20,810 nt of DNA from Plantago elongata (Eukaryota > Streptophyta > Magnoliopsida > Lamiales > Plantaginaceae), in assembly GCA_036897095.1 (NCBI GenBank), contig JAYMSP010003168.1:1-20810 (forward strand), written 5' to 3'. Shown here piece by piece: positions 1 to 10,158 of this stretch. Within the stretch, counting starts at the first letter, position 1, and every line of letters begins with the position of its first letter. A program made the position numbers and the translations under genes. The notes under the pieces were generated by a model. That model was not told where the DNA came from. It saw nothing but the letters and a program-made list of their open reading frames with translations, and did no database searches.

Positions 1-38
1 GCGGTGGGTTTGGCAGAGGTGGGAGTGAGAGTGGACAT
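1..38 (-). CDS. Possible first codons of a minus-strand gene leaving the window at the left edge
   Basis: On the minus strand an ATG at 38-36 opens a frame that stays open to the window edge and reads MSTLTPTSAKPT. A start is suggested by what lies just upstream of it: a telo-box five bases away, and two TGGGCT site II motifs about 155-190 bases away. That combination is typical of plant genes for translation, mitochondrial or other growth functions. The Ser/Thr/Pro-rich start would suit an organelle-targeted or disordered N-terminus, but twelve residues cannot identify a family. The plus strand is also open from base 1 to a stop at 103-105, so a 3' exon end in that direction remains an alternative. 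Confidence 0.35.
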   Translation of the reverse strand, partial: MSTLTPTSAKPT

Positions 39-42
39 GGCG

Positions 43-230
43 TTAGGGTTTAGTTTAGCAGGGAGATTGAGTAGTTCTGAGCTAAACCCTGATGATGAAA
101 AGTGACGATAAACAATTGGAATGGAAATTTGATTCACGAATATTCCCAAATCCCAGTTTCGCATGATCCCTGCCGGCCTGCAATTGTGTCATGGGCTGGC
201 TTTTCAGCCAAGGCCCCAGCTATGTGGGCT
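43..230 (-). promoter_or_regulatory. Telo-box plus site II promoter/leader of the left-edge gene
   Basis: A perfect telo-box (AAACCCTAA on the minus strand) lies at 43-51. A partial AAACCCT lies on the plus strand at 84-90. Two TGGGCT site II elements lie at 192-197 and 225-230. In plants, site II (TCP-bound) together with telo-boxes drives ribosomal-protein, PCNA-like and mitochondrial-protein genes in dividing cells. The order read from the minus strand (site II, then telo-box next to an ATG) supports a promoter pointing left. This rests on motif recognition only. Confidence 0.45.
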
Positions 231-1587
231 TAGGCATATATTCGTGGAAAAATTCTCCCGGGTTTAATTGGAGAGTAAATTTAAAAAATATAATTTAGTA
301 AAGCGAAATGTTTTCAAAAATAACTTGAAACTGTATGGTATAGTGAAATTTTTTTATCATATAGTTCAACTATATTCGTGTTCTAACTCATAACATTGTT
401 CAAATTCAGTACTTACAGTCTTACTCTTCTCGTTCCATTACAGGCTTATAGTATTATAGAATTCGACTGACCTGCTCAAATTTTTGTACAAATTACTCTT
501 AATTTGTTCTAGTAGCTTTATAAAAACATGTAATTTAACAAATTGTTATAGTAAAATGTTCATGATTGTGATAGTTTATATAGATGTGGGTTGTTAGTTG
601 TTTGTTTGTTATTAAACTATAGTTGAATTCTATTGTTTTTTTTTTATTTAAAAAATACATACAAAAACTTAATTCGAATTTAATTCTTTAAGAATGACAA
701 ATTCATTTTGCCACCTGTATTACCACGGAAATTTAACACCTAAACAGCATGCATTATTGAATCAAAGCAACCCAAATCATCCATCCTTCTGAAAATAAAC
801 ATATGAAATTATTGCAAGTTTACAACTTCCATCCTTTTCATTGATGAATTTTCAAAAGAAATGTACACTATATATATATTTTTTTATTTTTTATTTTTGG
901 ATAAAAAAGGCGTAGACTCTCATATTTTATATATAAGAAATTAAGGTGGTTTGTAAGATCCCGCATACAACATTAGCAACTATATAGTTAGATCCCAAAA
1001 AATTTCTATCCAAAAAATTACAAGACTACCTACTCTATCATACTCAAAATTAGGCATTGCAAATGAGATTGAATGTGTGCCTTGAGCTTGCCCATTACGC
1101 CCCAACAGTAAGTTAAAAAGACACAACCTCCTGCCTTCTATAGTTCTATAATCCCAAAAAGAAGCTTCTGTCAAAATGTTGTAATCAAAAGGCCACAATT
1201 TGTCTTCACATTGTTCCATCATCATTTTCTTCATATCATCTTTCCATAAAGTGTTCATAGTACAAGTTACAAGATCATATCTATGCCTAACAGTACATCA
1301 CATTATAAGAAGAGATACAATAGGAGTACAAGAAACAAGCTTCGTATAATGCCATGCAGTACTACCTTTAATCCACTCACTAATCATGTAACTAGTACAA
1401 GAAACAAGCTTAGAACTAAGCTTAACAGCACTGATTAATCCACAATGAGATCGAAGATAGATAAACAAACTTCATCCAAGTCCACAATGATCCACTGCTA
1501 TACAAGCTATACAAACTGACTAGTCAATAGTTTATCATCATGGTAAAAACGTAATCCATTCAAAAACTACAAAAAGAGCTATTAAAA
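231..1587. other. AT-rich intergenic DNA without a recognisable gene
   Basis: This stretch is AT-rich with many homopolymer runs and ATATAT tracts. I see no coding exon I can defend. A minus-strand open frame of 92 codons at 980-1258 matches no family I recognise. A direct repeat of 18 bp (AGTACAAGAAACAAGCTT) occurs at 1325-1342 and 1394-1411. Directly overlapping the second copy is a perfect 8-bp inverted repeat (AAGCTTAG, 2-base loop, CTAAGCTT) at 1406-1423. Confidence 0.6.
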
Positions 1588-1815
1588 TAAGCCTTGCTGA
1601 AGCTGAGACACCCGTAATCATGAGGTCACGGGTTCGATTTCTCAAAATGGGTGATTATATTATCTGAATAGAGATTGGTGGTGATTAATATTCCTTTCTT
1701 TTGTCAAAGCGTTTGTAGCCGAGTGGCAAGCTGAGACACCTGTAACCATGAGGTCACAGGTTTGATTTTCCAAAATGGTTGATTATATTCTCTCAATAGA
1801 GATTGGTGGTGATTT
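1588..1815 (+). repeat. Tandem pair of tRNA-derived SINE-like units
   Basis: Two related units lie 128 bp apart, with cores at about 1588-1688 and 1716-1815. The right unit starts with an RNA polymerase III A-box-like TAGCCGAGTGGC (1716-1727), followed by a B-box-like GGTTTGATTTT (1759-1769). The left unit has a cleaner B-box, GGTTCGATTTC (1631-1641), but a decayed A-box region. After the B-box both units share a non-tRNA body that includes AGAGATTGGTGGTGATT. A tRNA-like head with A and B boxes plus an unrelated body is the definition of a tRNA-derived SINE. I could not see clear target-site duplications or a defined 3' tail, so the outer limits are approximate. The pair may come from a dimeric SINE or a local duplication. 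Confidence 0.6.
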
Positions 1816-2058
1816 ACATCTAAAATTGATTAATAAATTCATCTTGTTTAACAATTGTAATTGTAATGATATATTTCTTGTTCAATAATAATTAATATAT
1901 ATATCAAGTAAAAAATATAAGCCCTGCTGCCTACCTCATTACTAATCAAATCCAAATTGAGTAACATTTATTTTGTTTGATGGAATAATATTTTTAACTC
2001 CTTTAAACTCTCTTGAAACGTTAAAAAGTACTTCACAGATCCTGTACAATAACACACG
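1816..2058. other. AT-rich spacer
   Basis: This spacer lies between the SINE-like pair and the MITE-like block. It is AT-rich with TATATATA tracts near 1893. I see nothing coding in it. Confidence 0.5.
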
Positions 2059-2282
2059 TATTTCTTTCGTAGACGTTCCACGAAACTAGACACGTTTCAA
2101 AATAGCAAAAAAAAGTACCTCTACTAACTAATTTAATATTCATATTATACTCAAAAACTATTTTTACTAACTAAAAACCTTCACTAACTAATTTAATATT
2201 TATATTATAATAATAAATAATTAACTGCATTAAAAATATCGTATAAAAGTTTTATATTTTATTGTACGGATCGGAGGGAGTG
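2059..2282. mobile_element. Decayed Stowaway-like MITE upstream of RPL23A
   Basis: The right end at 2268-2282 contains CGGAGGGAGTG, very close to the Stowaway (Tc1/mariner-derived MITE) terminus CGGAGGGAGTA. The left end at about 2059-2082 (TATTTCTTTCGTAGACGTTCC) resembles a mutated CTCCCTCCGT-type terminus. It is followed by CACGAAACTAGACACGTTTC, similar to the subterminal part of such elements. The interior is AT-rich and has an internal near-duplication (CTAACTAATTTAATATT at about 2126 and 2184). The length of about 224 bp fits the class. The flanking TA duplication is not intact on the right side. The element ends only about 65 bp before the first site II motif of the RPL23A promoter. Confidence 0.5.
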
Positions 2283-2348
2283 GTGTTTGATTTTATGGGA
2301 GTGATAGCGACTTTGTTGAAATTTCCCATTTGGATAACCCAAAATGAA

Positions 2349-2493
2349 AGCCCATCTAACGTTTTCCAACCACAGCCGATAAGACAGTCCATCAATAAGT
2401 AAAGTAACACGAAAGCCCAATCTCACAGCACCTAGTTCTATCATCAACGGTCCATATAATAACCTTAGTATCATTCTCATTGCGAAACCCTAG
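2349..2493 (+). promoter_or_regulatory. RPL23A promoter: two site II motifs and a telo-box
   Basis: AGCCCA (site II, reverse of TGGGCT) occurs at 2349-2354 and 2414-2419. A telo-box AAACCCTAG lies at 2485-2493, about 135 bp before the start codon. This is the standard motif pair of plant cytosolic ribosomal-protein promoters and fits the downstream gene. The telo-box is usually close to the transcription start, so transcription probably begins around 2470-2500. No convincing TATA box is placed correctly, which is common in this class. Confidence 0.6.
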
Positions 2494-2513
2494 CCATCGG
2501 TGGTACTTCTGAG

Positions 2514-2595
2514 GTTCGTTCTTCCGTTTCTGATCCATTTCCCGTCTCTGTTCACTGTTAATCTGAAACAAGCTAATTACCATTTGATTTTGCAG
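2514..2595 (+). other. Candidate intron in the RPL23A 5' leader
   Basis: A strong 3' splice site (pyrimidine-rich tract, then TTTTGCAG) ends at 2595, and a possible donor GAG|GTTCG lies at 2513/2514. Removing this 82-base segment would leave a short leader ending directly before the ATG at 2627. Leader introns are common in plant ribosomal-protein genes. The acceptor is convincing and the donor is a guess. Confidence 0.35.
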
Positions 2596-2626
2596 GTAAG
2601 AGTCTAATAGATCGGAACTCTGAGAA

Positions 2627-4322
<1,696 letters not shown>

Positions 4323-4450
4323 AGTATCTCGATACTCTGTTTTGTCGGCTTTTGTTTCTGAATTATTGTAGTCGATGCTCTACAATTTTGTAGTCCGGAT
4401 TTATCAAAAACTTCTGACTTTATATATTTAAATCAATTTTAGTTTGTTCC
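4323..4450 (+). other. RPL23A 3' untranslated region (approximate)
   Basis: T-rich sequence follows the TAA stop, with AT-rich possible far-upstream and near-upstream polyadenylation signals around 4420-4445. The exact cleavage site cannot be fixed from sequence. Confidence 0.4.
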
Positions 4451-4892
4451 GGGTTGTCATTTTTGTTCCCTGATTGTGTGTTTTCTATGCATTTTTATTG
4501 TTTTAGCATGTTTGACTTGGACAGTTCGCCTATGATATCATTGCAACTCAGTTGAAACACTGATGTATGTTTTATTAATCGTCTGGTTTTATTCACTTGG
4601 GCATGTTCGGTGTTTCTGAAACACCAGCTGCTTTAGTTGTGAACACGATCCTTGTTCGTTACGTGATAAATGCAGGCTGAGCAGTGCTAGATGCTCAGGT
4701 TCGTTATTATTATACTTTATTATTATCGTAATGATCATATGAAACAAAACATGGCAATTGACAATTAGCTCCCTCAAGCTCATACTTCAGAAAATGCTTG
4801 AAAAGGTTTCATTATTTATGCTGTAAGATTTATGCATAACATATGGAATCCTACAACTCCCTTACATTTTTAAACTTCCGATCTCGAAATAT
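4451..4892. other. Spacer after RPL23A with two small hairpins
   Basis: No coding signal is visible. Two compact inverted repeats lie close together. At 4609-4625, GGTGTTTC and GAAACACC flank one base. At 4677-4698, CTGAGCA and TGCTCAG flank an 8-base loop. These could be part of an extended RPL23A 3' end or chance structure. Confidence 0.4.
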
Positions 4893-4975
4893 TATGAGTT
4901 TATTTTGAATGCAGTTGGAACGTGAAGAAAAGTATGAGTTTATTTTGAATGCAGTTGGAACGTGAAGAAAAGTAT
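4893..4975. repeat. Perfect 40-bp tandem duplication
   Basis: Bases 4893-4932 and 4933-4972 are identical, and the first three bases of the unit recur at 4973-4975 (about 2.1 copies). Each unit starts TATGAGTTTATTTTG and ends ACGTGAAGAAAAG. Complete identity in non-coding DNA points to a recent duplication by slippage or unequal exchange. Confidence 0.9.
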
Positions 4976-5074
4976 CCCGATCACGAATTTGTGTTCTTGA
5001 AATTTAAAATATCTTGTCTAACTTCAAATCCATAATTATGGGGAAGAAAAATCTGATCCGATTTGAGTGGAGGG

Positions 5075-5155
5075 AATGTCGTTCAAGCGTTACACTATTT
5101 GATAAATTTTTCTAGAGATAATGCCGTCCAAGCATTATACTTTTGATAAATTTTC
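5075..5155. repeat. Diverged direct repeat of about 36 bp upstream of DAPF
   Basis: The segments 5075-5111 and 5120-5155 align with a few mismatches. Each carries AATGYCGTYCAAGC, then a TTAYACTWTTTGATAAATTTT-like stretch. They lie about 300 bp before the DAPF start codon. The function is unknown, and it is older than the 40-bp duplication next to it. Confidence 0.6.
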
Positions 5156-5456
5156 ATTTAGGGTTGAGTTAAGTAAATGAAATTCTCCATTTCTAAACTA
5201 TTTATGTGAAGTACTCCAAATTCATAATCTCTCGAATTGTCATACGTTAACCCACGAATTAATTCACCATAAATCTATTAAGATCGTCGCTCCCAATTTC
5301 AATTCGCCTGTTAGCATTTCTCCAATTAATTTCCCATAAACACTTTTCTAATCCCTCCTTTGCTTCACTTCCCTGTCAATTCCCCGTCAGCAGGTACACG
5401 TATCTCAGCTCAACGTACACCTCCTTTTACCCTCTTCCTGCAAAATCCGACTGATA
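5156..5456 (+). promoter_or_regulatory. DAPF upstream region and leader
   Basis: This covers the last 300 bp before the DAPF start codon. The 3' half becomes pyrimidine-rich (TCCCTCCTTTG, ACCTCCTTTTACCC), as is usual for plant leaders. I see no telo-box or site II pair and no clear TATA box, so the promoter is inferred from position only. Confidence 0.35.
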
Positions 5457-8400
5457 ATGGCGATTGCCGCCGCCTTGACGCTGCCGTTTACCTCCACAAA
5501 TCATCGTTCCCTTTCATTCACCAGCTCGGCTTCTCTAAGCTTATCTCGCCTCTCCCCCTCACCGAATCAACAATTGAGCATGCGTGAATTTGGTGCCGTC
5601 TCCACTCGAGGAAGACCTAGCTTCTCTGCCTGCTCTACAATGAGCGTTGATGCTCCCGGGATGAGTTCGCCGACCTCTTTTCTCGATCACAAAGAAAGCG
5701 GAATCCTTCATTTCGTCAAGTATCACGGCCTAGGAAATGATTTTATACTGGTACATTGTGATATTCGTATTTCTCCTGTCTTCTCTAGTATAGTGATTTG
5801 TATTTCCAGCTTTTGATTCGTATGTGTTTATTTTCGTCTGAATAAGGCGTACAAACAGATAGTAGTTCCTCTTTTTTAGCTACTTATAAACTTGTTGTCC
5901 ATGGTTGATTTAGTGAGTCGCTCTGATTATTGTTAGGTTGATAATCGCGATACGATGGAGCCGAAGGTGACTCCGGAGCAGGCAGTGAGACTGTGTGACA
6001 GAAACTTTGGCATTGGAGCGGATGGAGTGATATTTGCAATGCCGGGAACCAATGGTACTGATTATACCATGAGGATCTTTAATTCTGATGGTAGTGAACC
6101 TGAGGTAATTTGCACATCTTGTCACATTTGGGTTAGACTGCATTCTTTAATCTGCGAGAGAATCTGTCCTCATAAGGTATTTGTTTGTCCCTGCTGTATC
6201 ACAGATGTGCGGTAATGGAGTCCGGTGCTTTGCCAGATTTATAGCTGAGCTTGATAATTTGCAGGGAAAGCAAAGGTTTATTTCCTCGTTTTAATTCCGG
6301 TCCTGATTATTTTGTACCTAACATCTTTTGTATAAGTTACTTGAGTTCCGGTTCTGATTATGAGTTGCCCTGTGCTACAATGAGGATGGAATTATTCTAC
6401 ACATATTTGTTTGCTGAAGAAGTAAACCAACAAATTTCTGCCCGATGTACTAATCTTTCACAATTTTGAATGACCTCTTCTTGATGCATCATCTTCACAT
6501 AAATGGTTTTATATAGAATTGTGTGAGAGGTAGCCTAGGTAATTTTGACGTGCTCAACATAATGAGTGCTTTCTTATTTACCTACATTACATATTTGAGT
6601 TTTTCCAAAAATGATTTAAAAACTGAATTGGAGTTCTTGTCCACTCTCCCTTGATCTAAATGTATTGTAGTCTGGCAACTTGAGACAAAGATCAAGCAAG
6701 CATGCCTCAGTTTGTTACAGTAATCTATATTCTTAACTTACTCATTTCTTATCTGTTCGTGCAGCTTCACTGTGCATACTGGTGCTGGTTTGATTGTTCC
6801 TGAGATACAAGAAGATGGGAAGGTACTCCTTCAATTTACTAGTGAGATTGGTGCTTGATCAGTTGTTAAATGGATTATACATCAGTAATCAGACCTAGTA
6901 AATGTTTTTGAGTTAATTGAAGATATGGTTCCATACTTCCTAAAAAGTTACAAGGGAATGCTGCCAACCTTTTTTTACCTGTGTGCCAAATGTTATACTG
7001 TTTTATCACAAATATTGCTGGATCAGTTTTCTGATTCGATGAAAGCCGGCCCGAATTTTGTGAATATATGCTGAACTGTGTGAATTTGTCTATAACCGTT
7101 TGTTTAAGTAGCTGGAATTGTGTGTGGTATTCATGACTGCTTGTGTTCGAGTATGTATATAATTAAATGTAGTGTGCGAGTGTGAGCTTTATTTGGACAC
7201 TTCGAGCAATCATCACATTAGTTTAGCAGTCGGGTTAGGGTGGAATATTAAACTATGTTGTTGTTCTAGACTTGAGAAGCTGCATTTGTATTTTGTTGAC
7301 TTGCTCTTGTTTTTGTCTTATGGAACTTGCAGAACTTGAGAAGATGTCATGTTCTGGTCAAATAAAAAGTTGCGCACCATTGTTGTAATTTTTGAAAAAG
7401 TACAGAACCATATCTGCAATTAACCCTCGTACTTTGTATCACGACTTGCTCCCTCAGAGACAATGAATCAAACAATTGTTTGGCATCATAATTCATAATG
7501 GCTTTTATTTTGATTATGGTTACTCTTTCAGGTCAAAGTTGATATGGGTGAGCCTGTTCTGAAGGCTGAAGATGTGCCTACAAAGTTAGCTCCAAATAAA
7601 GACCAGTCTGTTGTTAAGGCAAAGTTAAGTGTTGATGGGGCAATCTGGAATGTCACCTGTGTCAGCATGGGAAATCCCCACTGTATCACATTTAGTTCAG
7701 AAGCATGCAATGTATACTACTGCCTGTTTCTGCTGCAACTACCGTTCAGTTTGTCCTTTGATGGTTTGCTGATTGTGTCTTCTTGTTTTTGCCTGGAATA
7801 ACACAGGATTTGCAAGTTGATGAACTAAATTTAGCAGAGATTGGCCCAAAGTTTGAACATCATTCAGTTTTCCCTGCCCGAACAAACACAGGTAACTAGT
7901 TGGCAGTTGTAAATTTCATCTAGTTACCAGCTACTGATCACAATTTCAGTAGTCAAGAAATTCTCTGTTACGCAACTAGGAATATCCTGTACTACCAAAG
8001 GAAAGATTTTATACATGTCTTCCAAAATTAATCAACAGGATGGAAATGGGCGTTCTACGGTCATCACACATGGCCCTTGATTTTTCAGTGTGAATGATGG
8101 TGCTTTTAATGGGTGATCGGGCATACTTCTTCTGCAGCCCTTTTTACTTGCAGGATAATTTATGAGTTTATAAATTACTTCATGGTTAAAGCTATGCGCT
8201 GGGTTTATTTTGACAATGGTTATTCTTGCTGCAGAATTTGTCCAGGTCTTCTCACCAAGTCACCTTAAAATGCGTGTTTGGGAACGTGGGGCAGGTAATA
8301 TCTGTTTCCCGGTTATAATTGCTTGCATATCACTCACAATTGTTCTAGGCTTCAATGTTATTGCGTTTTTACCCATACATGTCTTCAGCATCTTAGATGC

Positions 8401-8814
8401 TAACCACCCTTTCCCTTACTGAGGTTAAAGGTATTACCATTTCAGGTTCAACACTAGCATGTGGAACAGGAGCATGTGCTGTAGTTGTTGCTGCAGTGCT
8501 AGAGGGTCGTTCTGAAAGGGTAAGTTGCACCATTGTGTCTCCCGATATGTATAAGCTAATATCTATCAGTGACTAATAATGAAAACTCTCCGTCTCTCAA
8601 GCTCTTGTAGAGCTTAATGGTCAATATAAATAAAAGTTTCTTGAGTGATTTGTGTTGCTGATTCTCATATTTCCCCATTCCAATTTCTGCAAACCAGGAA
8701 TGTACTGTTGATCTGCCTGGAGGGCCATTGAACATCGAGTGGAGAGAAGTCGACAATCATATCTACATGACAGGCCCAGCTGAAGTAGTGTTCTACGGAT
8801 CAGTTCCCCTATGA
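5457..8814 (+). CDS. DAPF: Diaminopimelate epimerase, plastid precursor, nine exons
   Basis: Exons are 5457-5750, 5937-6104, 6205-6275, 6765-6822, 7532-7711, 7807-7891, 8235-8294, 8446-8519 and 8698-8814, giving 1107 nt and 368 aa. The enzyme converts LL- to meso-diaminopimelate in the plastid, the step before decarboxylation to lysine, without a cofactor and with two cysteines. Residues 1 to about 80 are rich in Ser, Ala and Leu with few acids, like a transit peptide. The mature domain starts near [20 protein letters not shown]. The first active-site cysteine is in [12 protein letters not shown] (about C156) and the second in ACGTGACA (about C311). Other family blocks are [28 protein letters not shown] and VDLPGGPL. 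Every junction is GT-AG and frame-preserving. The length is close to the Arabidopsis enzyme. Inframe Met62 is a possible alternative start, but the upstream Met supplies the transit peptide. Confidence 0.96.
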
Positions 8815-9050
8815 TCCCCCGTGTGTTCCACTCGGAGAGGAGAGCCTTACCAGTTATTTTTCTGTAAAATTTGAGAATGTGTGTATTCAGATTGTTTTTG
8901 TTTACTGTGAGTGGTTTCTAGACTAATTTTCTTTCTCTCCGTGTTTTTGTGCTAGTTAATGCCTATTTTTTTCAATATGTTTCCACTTTTCAGGGACAAT
9001 TGCGTGCTTATGTCAGAGAGCAATACCATATATTACTGATATTAGTACTA
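8815..9050 (+). other. DAPF 3' untranslated region (approximate)
   Basis: T- and GT-rich sequence follows the TGA stop, including TTTTTTTCAATATG around 8967-8980 that could serve in polyadenylation. The end of the transcript is a guess. Confidence 0.35.
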
Positions 9051-9900
9051 CATAGTTTTGCCTATCCACATATATTTCAGGCTCCCTAAACGGTGCTCTG
9101 CTTTTATTTCCAAGCCTGAGGTCTAAAATTTAAATTAAATTGTTACTGAATTTGCATGTCATAAACTCATAAACCCATACTCTGATACTCATCTCTGTTT
9201 TAAAGTGTCCATTAAATTGGAAACCCTTTCTTCTTCAGTGTTAAATATTTTCATTTCACACAGATTAGAAATGAAGGTGGGTAGTGGGTAATGGGTATGG
9301 TGTCAAGTTTAAAAACTACTTTGATAAAGACTTTTTAATTTTCTTTTGCAAGTCAAAATCATTTCAATTGGCACAAAATTTAATTGGGTTCACATGTTAA
9401 AGAATAAAGACATTTTGATAGTTTAATTTATTTTTTCTGGTTTACAAGATTTATAAAGAGACTATTTATTTGACAAAGAACTTCAGTTGAAGAACTGAAT
9501 TAAAATAATTAAAACATTTAAATTTTTACTCAACTTAAAGTTTTAATTCTATATCGATCAATTCCATTAACTTTAATATCAGAATTTGATAAATAAATGA
9601 ATAATATTTTAATATTTATGAATATAACTACAACATTTATTAATCTTCAGTTAATACTTCCTCAATTTAATTATCAATATGTTAATCAATTAATACAAAC
9701 CGTGATTAAGAAGTCCCAACTTAATAAAGTATCATCGAGTTATTTCTTCTTGTTAAATGATGACCTAATAGGAAGACTATCCATTTTAATTTTTTCTTTA
9801 AGGAGGACTATCCAATTTAATTATTAACCCTTAAATTAAACGCGCCTCCATTTGAATTCACAACTGGGACCCACTATTTTTTTTCAAAAAGGATTAAAAA
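9051..9900. other. AT-rich spacer between DAPF and KIN5B
   Basis: This is very AT-rich DNA with no codon pattern or recognisable protein. A 76-codon open frame at 9597-9827 is mostly Asn, Ile, Leu and Phe, as expected from AT-rich chance. I see no transposon ends. Confidence 0.55.
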
Positions 9901-9931
9901 GACAGACAAGAGCATCAAAGACATTTTCCAA

Positions 9932-9988
9932 CCAACGGAATTACAAAATCTCGTACACTACATTCACATTCACTTTCACTAGCCGTTG
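9932..9988 (+). promoter_or_regulatory. Two MSA-like (Myb) core motifs in the KIN5B leader/promoter
   Basis: CCAACGGAA lies at 9932-9940 on the plus strand, and CAACGGCTA lies at 9980-9988 on the minus strand. Both contain the YAACGG core of the M-phase-specific activator element bound by three-repeat MYBs (MYB3R) in plant G2/M genes. The second also matches the YYA end of the consensus. They lie about 170-230 bp before the KIN5B start codon. Neither is a full consensus match. Confidence 0.4.
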
Positions 9989-10158
9989 CTCAGTCTCAAA
10001 CTCAAACATAAAAATCGCAAAAACCCCAATTCTTACGACAAACACTCAAACAAACCTCACTCAGCTCAAAACTCTTCTTCATCGCGATTCAATTCAAGGC
10101 ACCATTCCATTAGAAATTCAAACAGGAGGAGAATTAGAAGAAGAAGAATTAAACAAGG

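Noticed and set aside
1..105. Plus-strand open frame from the window start to TGA at 103-105, as a possible 3' exon end
   Set aside because: No family resemblance, and the telo-box and site II arrangement favours a minus-strand start. It is kept only as an alternative.
980..1258. 92-codon minus-strand open frame
   Set aside because: I recognise no domain. It is isolated in AT-rich repeat-bearing DNA with no splice or promoter context, so a chance frame or remnant is more likely.
1708..1775. A functional tRNA gene (A- and B-box present)
   Set aside because: The sequence cannot be folded into a convincing cloverleaf by eye, and the same body is duplicated next to it. A SINE head explains it better.
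9597..9827. 76-codon open frame between DAPF and KIN5B
   Set aside because: The composition is that of translated AT-rich DNA (Asn, Ile, Leu, Phe), with no conserved motif.
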